A stretch of DNA of 64,000 nt from Methylobacterium radiodurans. GTDB lineage: Bacteria; Pseudomonadota; Alphaproteobacteria; Rhizobiales; Beijerinckiaceae. Under the pieces are notes generated by a model. The model was not told the origin of the DNA, ran no database searches, and was given only the letters and a program-made list of their open reading frames with translations. Each line of letters starts with the position of its first letter. The stretch's first letter is position 1. This document shows, piece by piece, positions 17,406 to 25,941 of the stretch. A program made the translations under genes and the position numbers. The stretch covers positions 4,851,001-4,915,000 of the forward strand of contig NZ_CP029551.1 in the NCBI RefSeq assembly GCF_003173735.1, written 5' to 3'.

Positions 17406-18959
17406 ATGGCGCTGTTCGAGGCCCGGCGCGCCCTGCTCGCAAGGGAGGCAGAGGCGGCGAAGCTCAGGGCGAGCGAGGCGTTTCTCCACAGCGTGCTGGC
17501 TGCCTCGCCCGACTGCATCAAGGTGCTCGACCTCGACGGCAGGCTCTCGTCCATGAACGGACCCGGCCTGCGCGCCATGGATGTGGATGCGTTCGCGGAC
17601 ATCGCGGGCAGCTACTGGCAGGCGTTCTGGCCGGGTGCCGGCCAGACCAAGGCCCGCGCAGCGCTCGCGACTGCGCGCCGCGGGGGTACCGGGCACTTCG
17701 AGGGCTGGGCAAGCACCCTGCGCGGTGTCCTGAAGTTCTGGGACGTGTCGGTCACCGCCATACGCGGTGCGGATGGCAAGCCGGACCGTCTGCTGGCCGT
17801 GTCGCGCGACCGGACGCAGGAGCGGCTCGCAGCAGAGCGGCAGGCCGCCCTCACGAGCCTCGGCGACCGCCTCCGGGATCTCGCGGACGCCCACGCGGTG
17901 CAGGCGATCGTCACCGAGACGGCCGGGCAGGCGCTTGGCCTGTCGCGGGCGGCCTTCGGTGCCGTCGACCCCTCGGGGAACGGCATCTCCTTCGAGCGGG
18001 AGTGGACGCGGCCAGGCCAGCGCAGCTTGGTCGGCCATCACCGCTACGCGGATTACGGCAGCTACGTTGACGACCTGCGCCGGGGCGAGACCGTCGTCGT
18101 CTCCGACGTGCGGACCGACCCGCGCACCGCAGCGACGCATGAGGCGCCCGGGCGGCTCGACATCGGCGCCCTCGTCAACGTGCCGGCGATGGCGGAGGGG
18201 CGCCTCATCGGGGTCCTCTGCTTGCACGACGCCGCACCGCGGGCTTGGACGGCCGACGCAGTCGCCTTCGCGCAGGCCCTGGCCGAGCGGGCACGCCTGG
18301 CTCTGGCGCGGATCGCGGCCGAGGAGCAGCGGCAACTCCGCACCCAGGAGGTCGGCCACCGCTTGAAGAACATCCTGGCGATGGTTCAGGCCGTCGCCAC
18401 GCAGACCCTGCGCTCGGCCGACACCGTTGCCGCCGCAAGCGAGGTGCTGGCGGGCCGGCTGGCCGCGCTGGGCCAGTCGCACGATCTGCTCCTCGACGGT
18501 GAAATGGGAGCAGGCTCCATCCACGACGTGGTGACCCGCGCCCTGCCCTTGCACGTCGATGCGACGGGACGCTTCGACATCTCGGGGCCCGAGGTCCTCG
18601 TCGGCGGCCAGGTTGCCCTATCGCTGTCGCTGATGCTGCATGAGCTGGCGACGAACGCAGCCAAGTATGGCGCCCTCTCGAACGCCGCGGGCCGGGTCGC
18701 GGTCGTGTGGCAGGTTCGGGAAGCTGGCGCCGGGGCGAGGTTGCGCTTGACCTGGACCGAGCGCGGCGGCCCGCCGGTCACACCACCGGCGCGGAAGGGG
18801 TTCGGCACGCGACTGATCGAGCGGGGTCTCGCCGGGCAGGTCGGAGGCGAGGTCGAACTCTCCTATCCACCCACGGGCCACGTGTTCGCCATCGAGGCGC
18901 CGCTCGCCGCCTTCCGCGCTGGGCTGGGGGCGGCGGAGGAAGCGCATGATCACCCGTGA
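17406..18959 (+). CDS. HWE-family sensor histidine kinase, 5'-truncated
   Basis: 517 residues from the only usable ATG. Order: a PAS domain (about 25-140, FLHSVLAASPDCIKVLDLDG), a GAF domain (about 150-300, ALVNVPAMAEGRLIGVLCLH), then an HWE/HisKA_2 dimerisation box with the phospho-acceptor His (EVGHRLKNILAMVQAVA, His near residue 319) and an ATPase domain (MLHELATNAAKYGALSNAAG; FGTRLIERGL). An N-terminal GAF domain has been cut, with its end still readable upstream of the ATG. The catalytic part appears intact, so a shortened protein could be made, but whether it is translated is unclear. No cognate regulator is adjacent other than the relic at 16259-16735. Confidence 0.75.
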   Translation: MALFEARRALLAREAEAAKLRASEAFLHSVLAASPDCIKVLDLDGRLSSMNGPGLRAMDVDAFADIAGSYWQAFWPGAGQTKARAALATARRGGTGHFEGWASTLRGVLKFWDVSVTAIRGADGKPDRLLAVSRDRTQERLAAERQAALTSLGDRLRDLADAHAVQAIVTETAGQALGLSRAAFGAVDPSGNGISFEREWTRPGQRSLVGHHRYADYGSYVDDLRRGETVVVSDVRTDPRTAATHEAPGRLDIGALVNVPAMAEGRLIGVLCLHDAAPRAWTADAVAFAQALAERARLALARIAAEEQRQLRTQEVGHRLKNILAMVQAVATQTLRSADTVAAASEVLAGRLAALGQSHDLLLDGEMGAGSIHDVVTRALPLHVDATGRFDISGPEVLVGGQVALSLSLMLHELATNAAKYGALSNAAGRVAVVWQVREAGAGARLRLTWTERGGPPVTPPARKGFGTRLIERGLAGQVGGEVELSYPPTGHVFAIEAPLAAFRAGLGAAEEAHDHP

Positions 18960-19573
18960 GGACGGGGTGACCGTCTCGCTCGTCCGCATCCGCCTGCTTG
19001 GCGCCGCATCCGCCGTCCGCCGCGACTGACCTGAGACGCAGCCTCGGATATCCTCGACCGGACGGGGAGATCCACCCCCGTACGCCTGTCGAAACAGTGC
19101 GACCGCAGCGTAAACGCAGTGCAGAGCGGGTGCGCGGGAGCCCTCATGGCCGGTCCGACGGCGCCCTTCGCCGGAGCAAGGCGAGCAGGGCAGCCAAGCT
19201 TATCGAACGAGCCTGCGCATTGGCCTGTCGCACCTGTGGCTCGCCCTCGCGTCATCGGACCGACGATGCGTGTCCGGCGAGCGTCGGCAGACATCGTCGC
19301 GCCGCGCGGTCACGGCGAATCCCACGCCCAAGCCCTGGCTCGGGAAACCGTCCGCCCCGAGGATCGCCTCGGCTTGGTGCAACACCCAGCGCTAGGTCCG
19401 GCAGCACTTTGGTGCGCTCCGAATTCGGTAGCGCCGAGGCCGCGCTCTGGCGGGACAACGCAAGCGCCCAGCGGATTTGGTCGTATATGAATTCGATTTC
19501 ATATTGCCCCGGCAGCACAGGAAGTGTCGTGTCGGACCGCCTTCCTGCCCCTGGCGGCGCCTGTCCGGATCGA
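18960..19573. other. Non-coding or decayed region upstream of the tungstate locus
   Basis: 614 bp in which no frame on either strand resembles a known protein and no hydrophobic frame that could encode a permease is visible. The last 90 bp contain a near-perfect palindrome (19485-19504), probably the regulatory region of the downstream ATPase gene. Confidence 0.55.
19485..19504. promoter_or_regulatory. Candidate ModE-type operator
   Basis: ATATGAATTCGATTTCATAT equals its own reverse complement except at two positions (8 and 13). It sits 70 bp before the ATPase start in an AT-rich island. Molybdate/tungstate regulators of the ModE type bind AT-rich ATAT-flanked palindromes, and a ModE-like regulator is encoded at 21950-22993. 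Binding is inferred. Confidence 0.5.
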
Positions 19574-20302
19574 ATGAGTTCCCCACTGCCTGTTCGCCTC
19601 GAAGGGCTCGTCTACAGGGTAGGCGTGAAGACAATCATCGATCGGCTCGATGCAACGATCACCACGCCGGGCATCACGGCGCTGATCGGCCCAAACGGCG
19701 CCGGCAAGAGCGTCACCCTGCGTTTGATCGACGGCCTTCTCGCTCCCGAGGCTGGCGCAATTCGCATCGGCACGGACCGGACGCCGGTGCGCCGCGCCTT
19801 CGTGTTCCAGCGTCCGGCGATGATCCGGGCGAGCGCCGCCTACAACGTCGCTCTTGGCTTGAGGACGCTCGACCTGACCGGTCGGGAGCGCCGCGACCGC
19901 GTTCGAGCCGCTCTCGCGCGGGTGGATCTGCTGGCTCGGGCCGACGATCCAGCGACCAAGCTCTCGGGCGGCGAGCAGCAGCGCCTCGCGCTCGCCCGCG
20001 CCCTTGCAGCGGAGCCGCAGATCTTGCTGCTCGACGAGCCCACCGCCAGCCTCGACCCGACCGCCACGGAGGAGATCGAGGCCCTCGTCGTCGAGGCGGC
20101 AGGGCGGGGCACCAAAGTGCTCCTCGTCTCGCACAATCTCGGTCAGGTCGGCCGCCTCGCCGACGACGTGATCGTCCTATCGCAGGGGCGCGCCGTCGAG
20201 CACGGCCCAACCCAGCAGGTGCTTTCCGCACCGCGCACCCCGGAAGCCCGCGCCTACATCAAGCGAGAACTGCCATGGACATCCTACGCCGCAGCCTTCT
20301 GA
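19574..20302 (+). CDS. tupC: ABC transporter ATP-binding protein, tungstate type (TupC-like)
   Basis: 242 residues. Walker A is GPNGAGKS (about residues 36-43), the signature is [15 protein letters not shown], Walker B is [12 protein letters not shown], and the switch His lies in LLVSHN. It lacks the C-terminal TOBE/mop domain of ModC, as TupC does. The next gene encodes a TupA-type binding protein and overlaps it by 28 bp. The ATG at 19574 gives the normal N-terminus ([11 protein letters not shown]); longer upstream translation is not protein-like. The inner-membrane partner (TupB) is absent nearby. Confidence 0.82.
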   Translation: MSSPLPVRLEGLVYRVGVKTIIDRLDATITTPGITALIGPNGAGKSVTLRLIDGLLAPEAGAIRIGTDRTPVRRAFVFQRPAMIRASAAYNVALGLRTLDLTGRERRDRVRAALARVDLLARADDPATKLSGGEQQRLALARALAAEPQILLLDEPTASLDPTATEEIEALVVEAAGRGTKVLLVSHNLGQVGRLADDVIVLSQGRAVEHGPTQQVLSAPRTPEARAYIKRELPWTSYAAAF

Positions 20303-21108
20303 GCCTCGCGCTCACGATCCTTGTGGCCGGGCCGGCCACCGCCGAACCGCCGGACACGATCACCGTCGCCTCGACGACCTCCACGGAGCAGTCGGGCTTG
20401 TTCAAGGTTCTGCTGCCGAAGTTCACCGCAGCAACGGGGATCGGGGTCAAGGTCGTGGCGCTCGGCACGGGCCAAGCGCTGGATGTCGGACGCCGCGGCG
20501 ACGCGGACGTTGTCTTCGTCCACGACAAGGCCGCGGAGGAGAAGTTCGTGGCCGAGGGCGCCGGCGTGGGGCGCCGCGAGGTGATGTACAACGACTTCAT
20601 CGTCGTGGGCCCGAAAACGGATCCCGCCGGCGCGCAAGGCCAGGATGTGACCGCGGCCTTCAGGAGGATCGCCGCCGCCCAGGCCCCCTTCGTCTCGCGC
20701 GGTGACCGTTCCGGCACGCACGCGGCGGAGCTGCGGTACTGGAAGGATGCAGGTATCGACGTCGCGGCCACGCGCAGCGACTGGTACAAGGAGATCGGTC
20801 AGGGCATGGGGCCGGCCCTCAACACAGCATCGGCCATGAATGCGTACGTGCTGAGCGACCGCGGCACCTGGCTGTCGTTCAAGAACCGGGGCGACCTCGC
20901 CGTCCTGGTCCAGGGTGACCGGCGCCTGTTCAACCAGTACGGCGTGATGCTGGTGAATCCTGACAAGCACCCGCAGGTGAAGGTGAAGGCGGGTCAGGCA
21001 TTCATCGACTGGCTGGTCTCGCCGGTGGGTCAGGCTGCCATCGCGGACTACAAGATCGAAGGCGAGCAGCTCTTCTTCCCGAATGCAGGGACGAACGGAA
21101 CACCGTGA
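20275..21108 (+). CDS. tupA: Tungstate ABC transporter periplasmic binding protein (TupA-like)
   Basis: 277 residues. A signal peptide ([17 protein letters not shown]) is followed by the TupA hallmark VASTTSTEQSGLFKVLLPKF, then ALGTGQALDVGRRGDADVVF, VMYNDFIVVGPKTDPAG and SRGDRSGTH. The TTS/T and RGD residues in these blocks are known in the family to line the oxyanion pocket. It would capture tungstate in the periplasm for the ATPase encoded upstream. It overlaps that gene by 28 bp and the ModA-like gene by one base, indicating one operon. Confidence 0.9.
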   Translation: MDILRRSLLSLALTILVAGPATAEPPDTITVASTTSTEQSGLFKVLLPKFTAATGIGVKVVALGTGQALDVGRRGDADVVFVHDKAAEEKFVAEGAGVGRREVMYNDFIVVGPKTDPAGAQGQDVTAAFRRIAAAQAPFVSRGDRSGTHAAELRYWKDAGIDVAATRSDWYKEIGQGMGPALNTASAMNAYVLSDRGTWLSFKNRGDLAVLVQGDRRLFNQYGVMLVNPDKHPQVKVKAGQAFIDWLVSPVGQAAIADYKIEGEQLFFPNAGTNGTP

Positions 21109-21923
21109 TGCGGCAGGTTCTGGCCTTCCTCATCGGCCTTATGGCGCTCCTTCCTGCACCCGGTCACGCGGCCGACGCCGTTCGCCTCCACGCGGCAGGC
21201 AGCCTGCGCGCGGCCCTCACCGAGGCCGCCCACGCCTTCGAGGCTGCCGGTGGCCCGCCGGTCGCCAGCGAATTCGGCGCATCCGGCCTGCTTCGGGACG
21301 CGATCGTCGCGGGAGCAGGAGCCGAGATCTTCGCCTCCGCCAACATGGACCACCCGCGCTCCCTTGCGGCGGCCGGGCGCGGCTCTCCGGTGGTGCTGTT
21401 CGCACGCAACCAGCTCTGCGCACTCGTCCGACCCGGCCTGACGGTGACCGGCGCGACCCTCGTCGACCGAATGCTCGATCCAGGGATCAGGCTGGCAACC
21501 TCGACGCCGCGCGCTGATCCGTCCGGTGACTACGCCCAGGAGGTCTTTCGCCGGATCGACGTCGCGCGTCCCGGCAGCTTCGCGGCGCTCGACGACAAGG
21601 CGCTTCGCCTGACGGGCGGTCCGGCGAGCCCGCGGCCGCCAACCGGGCGCAGCGTCTACGGCGCCATCATCGAGCGCGGCGAGGCAGACCTGTTCCTGAC
21701 GTACTGCACGAACGCGCGCGTCGCGGCGCTTGAAGTCGCGGGGGCCGGTGTCATCGACCTGCCGGAGGCCGTTGCGGTCGGCGCCGATTACGGCCTTACG
21801 GTGATCAACGGCGCCTCCGAGGGTGCCTACCGCCTCGCCCTGTTCATCCTGTCGCCCGAAGGTCAGAACATCCTGGCGCGGCATGGATTCGCGGCACCCA
21901 CCCTTCCGAGAGGCGGCGGGTGA
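21108..21923 (+). CDS. Molybdate-binding protein-like (ModA family) periplasmic protein
   Basis: 271 residues. A signal peptide (FLIGLMALLPAPGHAAD) precedes LHAAGSLRAALTEAAHAFEA, the usual ModA start with the Ser of the oxyanion site. FGASGLLRDAIVAGAGAEIF and FARNQLCALVRPG follow, and near the end FILSPEGQNILARHGFA. The start overlaps the tupA stop (TGATG). A second oxyanion-binding protein in the same operon may widen the substrate range (molybdate) or supply the same missing permease. The family is clear; the ligand is inferred. Confidence 0.82.
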   Translation: MRQVLAFLIGLMALLPAPGHAADAVRLHAAGSLRAALTEAAHAFEAAGGPPVASEFGASGLLRDAIVAGAGAEIFASANMDHPRSLAAAGRGSPVVLFARNQLCALVRPGLTVTGATLVDRMLDPGIRLATSTPRADPSGDYAQEVFRRIDVARPGSFAALDDKALRLTGGPASPRPPTGRSVYGAIIERGEADLFLTYCTNARVAALEVAGAGVIDLPEAVAVGADYGLTVINGASEGAYRLALFILSPEGQNILARHGFAAPTLPRGGG

Positions 21924-21949
21924 CCACGGGGTGATCCGGCGCATCGCAG

Positions 21950-22993
21950 CTAGGGCACCGCGGCGGCGGACGCATCGTGCCCCGGCCGGTACCCGGACTG
22001 GCGGCTCGCGCGCTCGGCGAGATCGGCGACGAGTTCGTCGAGAACGGTCGGGCCGAGGGACCGGCTTGCCGCCAGGTAGTAGACCTCCCAGCCTACCGGC
22101 ACGAATGCGAGGCCGAGCCGTTCGGCCGCGGCCCGCGCACCCAGCCCCGCATCCGCCTCGCCGCAGGCGATCACCGCCGCCACCGCCTGATGGGTGAACT
22201 CCTCGACGCCGTAGCCCCGGATCGCCGCGGGCGGGATCGCGGCAGCCTCGAGCAGGCGGTCGAACCAGATCCGCGTTCCCGAGCCCTTCTGCCGGTTCAC
22301 GTACCGCGCCCGCGTGCCCGCCAAGTCAGAGACGCTGCGGACCTTCATCGGATTGCCGGGCGCCAACATCAAGCCTTGTTCACGCTTGAAGGCCGCGCGC
22401 AGGGTCAGGCCCTCGCTGGCCTGGATTGCCGAGAAGGGCATCCCAGCCGTTGCGGGAGCGAGCGCCCCGCAATGGAAGCCCGCTACGTCGGCCTGACCGA
22501 GGAGGAGTTGCCGCACGGCCTCGCTGCTGCCGAGCACGCTCAACTCGCAGTCGGACCGCTCCGAAACCGCCTCGACCAGCAGCGGATCGTGGCTACCCAC
22601 GATCCGCAGGAGGCCCTGCGTGCCGCTCACCAAGCGCGTCAGGCGGTGCTCCAGAGCGCGGGCCTCGCGTCCTAAGACCGCGTCCAGGCTGGCACGCGCC
22701 TCGACGAGCGCCCCGGCCAGCGCCTGCCCCGCTTCTGTCAGGGCGCTGCCATGGCCGCGGACCTTGCGCACCAGCGGCTGCCCAAGCGCCGTCTCGAAGG
22801 CCTGCAGGCGAGCCCAGGCAGTGCGGTATGACAGGCCGAGGGCGTCGGCGAGCCCCTGAACGGTGCCCGTGCGCTCGATCGCCTCCAGGGCAATGACCAA
22901 GCCGGAAACGTCGAGGGTGGCGGGACCGAGGTTGAGGGTACCGCCAAGGCTCAGCGCCACCCGTATCGCGGGCTCTTCGGCAGATGGCTTCAT
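21950..22993 (-). CDS. ModE-like regulator with C-terminal substrate-binding domain
   Basis: 347 residues from the ATG at 22993. The N-terminal winged helix (about 25-100) resembles ModE/MopA-type DNA-binding domains: GLADALGLSYRTAWARLQAF and LVRKVRGHGSALTEAGQAL. The C-terminal two-thirds is a periplasmic-binding-protein-like domain (GSHDPLLVEAVSE; RYVNRQKGSGTRIWFDRLL) as in the PBP_like family seen in molybdopterin and tungstate regulation. It faces the tup/mod genes tail to tail, 26 bp apart. It probably controls the locus in response to oxyanion or cofactor. Confidence 0.85.
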   Translation of the reverse strand: MKPSAEEPAIRVALSLGGTLNLGPATLDVSGLVIALEAIERTGTVQGLADALGLSYRTAWARLQAFETALGQPLVRKVRGHGSALTEAGQALAGALVEARASLDAVLGREARALEHRLTRLVSGTQGLLRIVGSHDPLLVEAVSERSDCELSVLGSSEAVRQLLLGQADVAGFHCGALAPATAGMPFSAIQASEGLTLRAAFKREQGLMLAPGNPMKVRSVSDLAGTRARYVNRQKGSGTRIWFDRLLEAAAIPPAAIRGYGVEEFTHQAVAAVIACGEADAGLGARAAAERLGLAFVPVGWEVYYLAASRSLGPTVLDELVADLAERASRQSGYRPGHDASAAAVP

Positions 22994-23104
22994 ATTGATG
23001 GCCTCGCAACTGTCATTAAAAACGAACTTCGCAGGCCCAGGAGGGGGCGGCAAGCTCGACGCGTAGCGGCGGGAGGGGCCGGCCCGTGATGTGATGCAGC
23101 GCGT

Positions 23105-23797
23105 ATGCTTCCAGTGAACTTCGTCTCCTATCTGTCCGCCGAGGCTCGCGAGAGCACGGGTCCCAGCCTCGCGATGGCCGCCCAGCGCGCGGCCATCGCT
23201 ACCCATCTGTCGGAATGCGGCGGCCATCTTATCGCGGAGGTGCGGGAGATCCGACGCGCCGACGCCTACGGTTCACGTCCAGCGCTGCGCAGGGCCCTCG
23301 CCCTATGCCGGCAGCACGGCGCCGTGCTTCTTGTCCCAGGGCTTGATCAACTGACGCGCGATCCGGCCTTCCTCACGGACTTGCGCCGCGACCTCACCCG
23401 CCTCGGCGTTCTCCTCGCGGTGACGCGCACGCCCGAGGCGAACGAGAGCACGATCGGGATCCTGGCTGCCCTCGAAGCCTACGCGGTGCCAAACGAGAAT
23501 AGTGAGCGCGCCCTGCGCAGGCGCGACTTCCTGGCCCGCCTGGGGGGCCGGAAGCGACAGGCACACGAAGAGCCCAGCGACGACCGCGTTCGGCCTGATC
23601 CGGTCTGCAGGCCCCGAACGATGGAGCGGGCGCTCAGCGTCGCCCCGGTCCTGGCGGAGATCCGCGCTGCGGGAGCCACTACGTTCGAGCAGGTTGCGCA
23701 TGCCCTGAACGAACTGGGTGTGCCGAGCGCGCGCGGCGATCGCTGGTATCCCGCGCAGGTGCGACGGGTGGAGCAACGGATCGCCTCAGCGACCTGA
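23105..23797 (+). CDS. Serine-recombinase-like protein with degenerate active site
   Basis: 230 residues. The resolvase fold is readable: AAQRAAIATHLSECGGHLIA, RPALRRALALCRQHGAVLLV and the LDQLTRDPAFLTDL helix (LDRLxRD in active enzymes), then a recombinase-type tail (VPSARGDRWYPAQVRRVEQR). Aligning on the AQR block, the start VSYLSAEARES places Glu where the catalytic Ser of YxRVST should be, and the preceding Arg is Ser. It is therefore probably inactive as a recombinase, or a domesticated DNA-binding protein. It diverges from the ModE-like gene. Confidence 0.7.
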   Translation: MLPVNFVSYLSAEARESTGPSLAMAAQRAAIATHLSECGGHLIAEVREIRRADAYGSRPALRRALALCRQHGAVLLVPGLDQLTRDPAFLTDLRRDLTRLGVLLAVTRTPEANESTIGILAALEAYAVPNENSERALRRRDFLARLGGRKRQAHEEPSDDRVRPDPVCRPRTMERALSVAPVLAEIRAAGATTFEQVAHALNELGVPSARGDRWYPAQVRRVEQRIASAT

Positions 23798-23871
23798 GGG
23801 CACGCTCCGGTCCAGCGGGCTCAGCTCGGGCCGCACCTTCTCCGAATGATATTTCCGATGCAGCGCGTACG

Positions 23872-24066
23872 ATGCGGGAGATCTCCCAGAACACCAATCA
23901 CGGCCTCATCACCCTGACGATCTCGGCGGCCTTCCGCCCGACCGGGTGGTACACTTGGTTGATCTGTCGGGATGGCCGCCCTTATCAGCGTGCCGAGCGC
24001 TCCTTCCGCACCGAGCAGCGAGCACAGCGCGACGGCATCGCCGCGATGCAGCGCCTCTTGGAGTGA
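23872..24066 (+). CDS. Small hypothetical protein
   Basis: 64 residues with a compact pattern (WYTWLICRDGRPYQRAERSF, then RTEQRAQRDGIAAMQRLL) that suggests a real short protein with a beta hairpin and a helix. No family is recognised and no strong ribosome site is visible. It follows the resolvase-like gene on the same strand. Confidence 0.45.
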   Translation: MREISQNTNHGLITLTISAAFRPTGWYTWLICRDGRPYQRAERSFRTEQRAQRDGIAAMQRLLE

Positions 24067-24499
24067 CCTCAGTCGGTATCGGGGCCTTGCCGATGCTGGC
24101 GAGATCAGGAACGGAGCTTGGGATGTTCCCGGAAAGCAGATCCTTCGAGGATCAGGCGAAATGACGGCTTTCCAGCCTGAACCAACGTTCCCGGACGTCA
24201 GACCTACGGTCGCTTCGGAGCAAGACCAACGGCAACCCCGGCGGTCACCTTGGGTCGGATGCGGAACGGCAGCTCCCCGGTAGAGGGACAGATTGCGCCC
24301 TCCGCCCTCGGCGGTTCCTGCCCATCGGGCTGATCCGAGCTTTCAAGGGTTGACCATCCATCCTGCCGCCATGCTCAAGCCGTCGCGTCACACCCTCCTA
24401 TGCGAAGCCCTGGACGCGCTTGAGGCGGCCGGTACGTCGAGCGGGCAGACGAAGCGCTGGATAACTGGCGTCTCGACGGCGGCCCCTGACCTGACCTCG
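24067..24499. other. Non-coding stretch before the IS relic
   Basis: About 430 bp in which no frame is protein-like. It probably contains decayed mobile-element flank sequence. Confidence 0.4.
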
Positions 24500-24990
24500 G
24501 GCGACGATCGAGGCGCTCCTGCCACCCGAGCCCGAGAAGCCGAAAGGCGGCCGGGTGGTGCTTCACCGCGTGCGGCGGAGCGGCTTCAGAATGCCGACGC
24601 GCTCGCCTGGTCGCGGGCCGCTCTCGCCAGCACCTGCCTGCCCGCCAATGAGGCGCACGGCCACGGGCTCGAACCCGACGGGCCGGGGCAAGCCGGATCA
24701 GACGCGCCACCTCGTCCTGGACGCACACGGCACGTCGCTTGGCCTGAGGCTCACGGGGCCAACTGTCACGACGCCGTGAGCTGGCCGCCACGCTCGATAC
24801 GGCGCCGGACGAGCGCCCAGGTCGGCGCGGCATCGAGAGCCGCTAACGGCTCGGTCGCTATCGGTGAAGCGTGGAGCGCATCCGGGCCTGGCTCGCCGTC
24901 ACCATGCTCGCGTGCGCCCTCATCTGCCAAGCTCAAGCCAAATGGCTTTGTCCCCGCGTCTCAGTGAAGGTCGAAACGCTGCCTGTACCG
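24500..24990 (+). pseudogene. IS5-family transposase relic
   Basis: Pieces of one IS5-type transposase appear in the right order but in alternating frames: IEALLPPEPEKPKGGR (about 24510-24557), NADALAWSRAALASTCLPAN (about 24590-24650), GRGKPDQTRHLVLDAHGTS then LGLRLTG (about 24682-24760), GANCHD (about 24757-24775), ELAATLDTAPDERPGRRGIE (about 24776-24836), and after in-frame stops VERIRAWL with CALICQ. The DDE catalytic segment between GRRG and GIESR is largely deleted. No terminal inverted repeats were identified. The element is clearly dead. Confidence 0.72.
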
Positions 24991-25189
24991 CCCGCCATAG
25001 TCTGACTCTCACGGCTGGCCTGTCATGACACGATCAGATTTCCGTGGGGACTGTTGCTCTCTGGCGTTCGCAACAGCACAGCTTGCCCGCAACCTGCGGT
25101 CTATTTCGCGACTCTGGCGCAGATGGGACGCCGCGCCTTCAATTCGAAACGACCCGCGAAGGCGGCCTATGTCATCGCGTGTGAGACAG

Positions 25190-25218
25190 AAAAAACCCGC
25201 CACGGCGAACCGGGCGGG
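25190..25218 (-). terminator. Rho-independent terminator (minus strand), no gene assigned
   Basis: Read on the minus strand, CCCGCC and GGCGGG pair around an 11-base loop and are followed by six U residues. This is a textbook shape, but no recognised gene lies upstream. Confidence 0.55.
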
Positions 25219-25310
25219 GGGAGTTCCAGGGCCGATCAGCGTCACGCGATCGGGTGCCGGCATCCTACCGACCGATGATGAGCGCACAACCTCTGCGGGT
25301 GACGATGCAC

Positions 25311-25343
25311 GAAGAAAGAAACCCGCATCGGTGCCGAGGCGGG
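25311..25343 (-). terminator. Second terminator-like hairpin (minus strand)
   Basis: On the minus strand CCCGC/GCGGG is followed by TTTCTTTCTT. It lies about 100 bp upstream (minus sense) of the previous one and has a similar sequence, so it may mark another lost or unrecognised short transcript. Confidence 0.4.
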
Positions 25344-25829
25344 CGGGATGGAGGGCGCGCTGTTGAGCATGAGGTAGACGTGCGTGCCGGCCGGGCCATC
25401 CCGGCGATCCGCGCCTGCGCCCCACCTTGCCCTGCACTACTGCGAGGCCGAGGCCGAAGATCAGGCTGCCCAGCCCCACCATGCCAAGCCGTCCGAGTTC
25501 CCCGAGGGATGGGGCAGCCACCGATGGACACCTTGAGGAACGGCTGGATCGCGGTGGTGGCTGCGATCCGACGCATGATCGAGCATCTGAAGAGCCGGCG
25601 AAGGCTCCCCGATGTTTCGGCGCGGCATGGAGTCGGCTGGTCCGACAGCAACCGTCGATGTCCGCCGTTCCTCAATCGACGCGCGACAAGCTGAACTGCT
25701 CACGCAGCCTGCACATCGACCATTTTAGGCTCCGCGGGCGACCGTCGCGCGAGGACGTTGGCGGCCGCCCGCTGCCACTGGTCGAGCGAGATCGCTTCCG
25801 CGATCGTGGGAAAGCCCAGGCACGGATCC

Positions 25830-25852
25830 CACGACACGACACGACACGACAC
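25830..25852. repeat. Short tandem repeat (ACGAC)4
   Basis: Four perfect copies of the 5-mer ACGAC (25831-25850) plus partial flanks. It is a simple microsatellite in non-coding DNA. Confidence 0.8.
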
Positions 25853-25877
25853 CGGCAGCAGTCCGCCCATGCGGAGA

Positions 25878-25905
25878 GGACCGCCCTCACCTAGGAGGAC
25901 GGTCC
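25878..25905 (-). terminator. Likely terminator of the chemoreceptor gene
   Basis: GGACCGTCCTC and GAGGGCGGTCC (minus sense) form an 11-bp stem with one G-U pair and a 6-base loop, starting 36 bp after the chemoreceptor stop codon. No long U-tract follows. Confidence 0.5.
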
Positions 25906-25941
25906 CCGACCTGCTGAGTAGAAGCGAGATGCCAGCCGGTA

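Larger units (their letters stand above)
24991..25877. other. Gene-poor region with orphan terminators
   Basis: No convincing gene in about 890 bp. A short plus-strand frame at 25524-25694 (starts MDTLRNGWIAVVAAIRRMIE) is possible but unsupported. A minus-strand frame starting near 25521 opens with a membrane-like segment (GMVGLGSLIFGLGLAVVQG) and then loses protein character, suggesting a broken small membrane protein. Two minus-strand terminator-like hairpins (25190-25218, 25311-25343) and a 5-bp tandem repeat are present. Confidence 0.4.

Noticed and set aside
18960..19573. Missing TupB permease gene
   Set aside because: I checked the frames on both strands for hydrophobic runs; none resembles an ABC permease.
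24293..24967. 224-codon plus-strand frame
   Set aside because: Only parts of it carry transposase blocks; the rest of that transposase is in other frames, so it is not an intact gene.
25600..25660. Possible second copy of the tRNA-Pro 3' end (attL)
   Set aside because: The segment GGAGTCGGCTGGTCCGACAG shares only a few bases with the tRNA 3' end; no convincing direct repeat was found in the window.
25830..25852. Possible CRISPR-like repeat
   Set aside because: The unit is only 5 bp with no spacers; a simple microsatellite. No CRISPR array was seen anywhere in the window.
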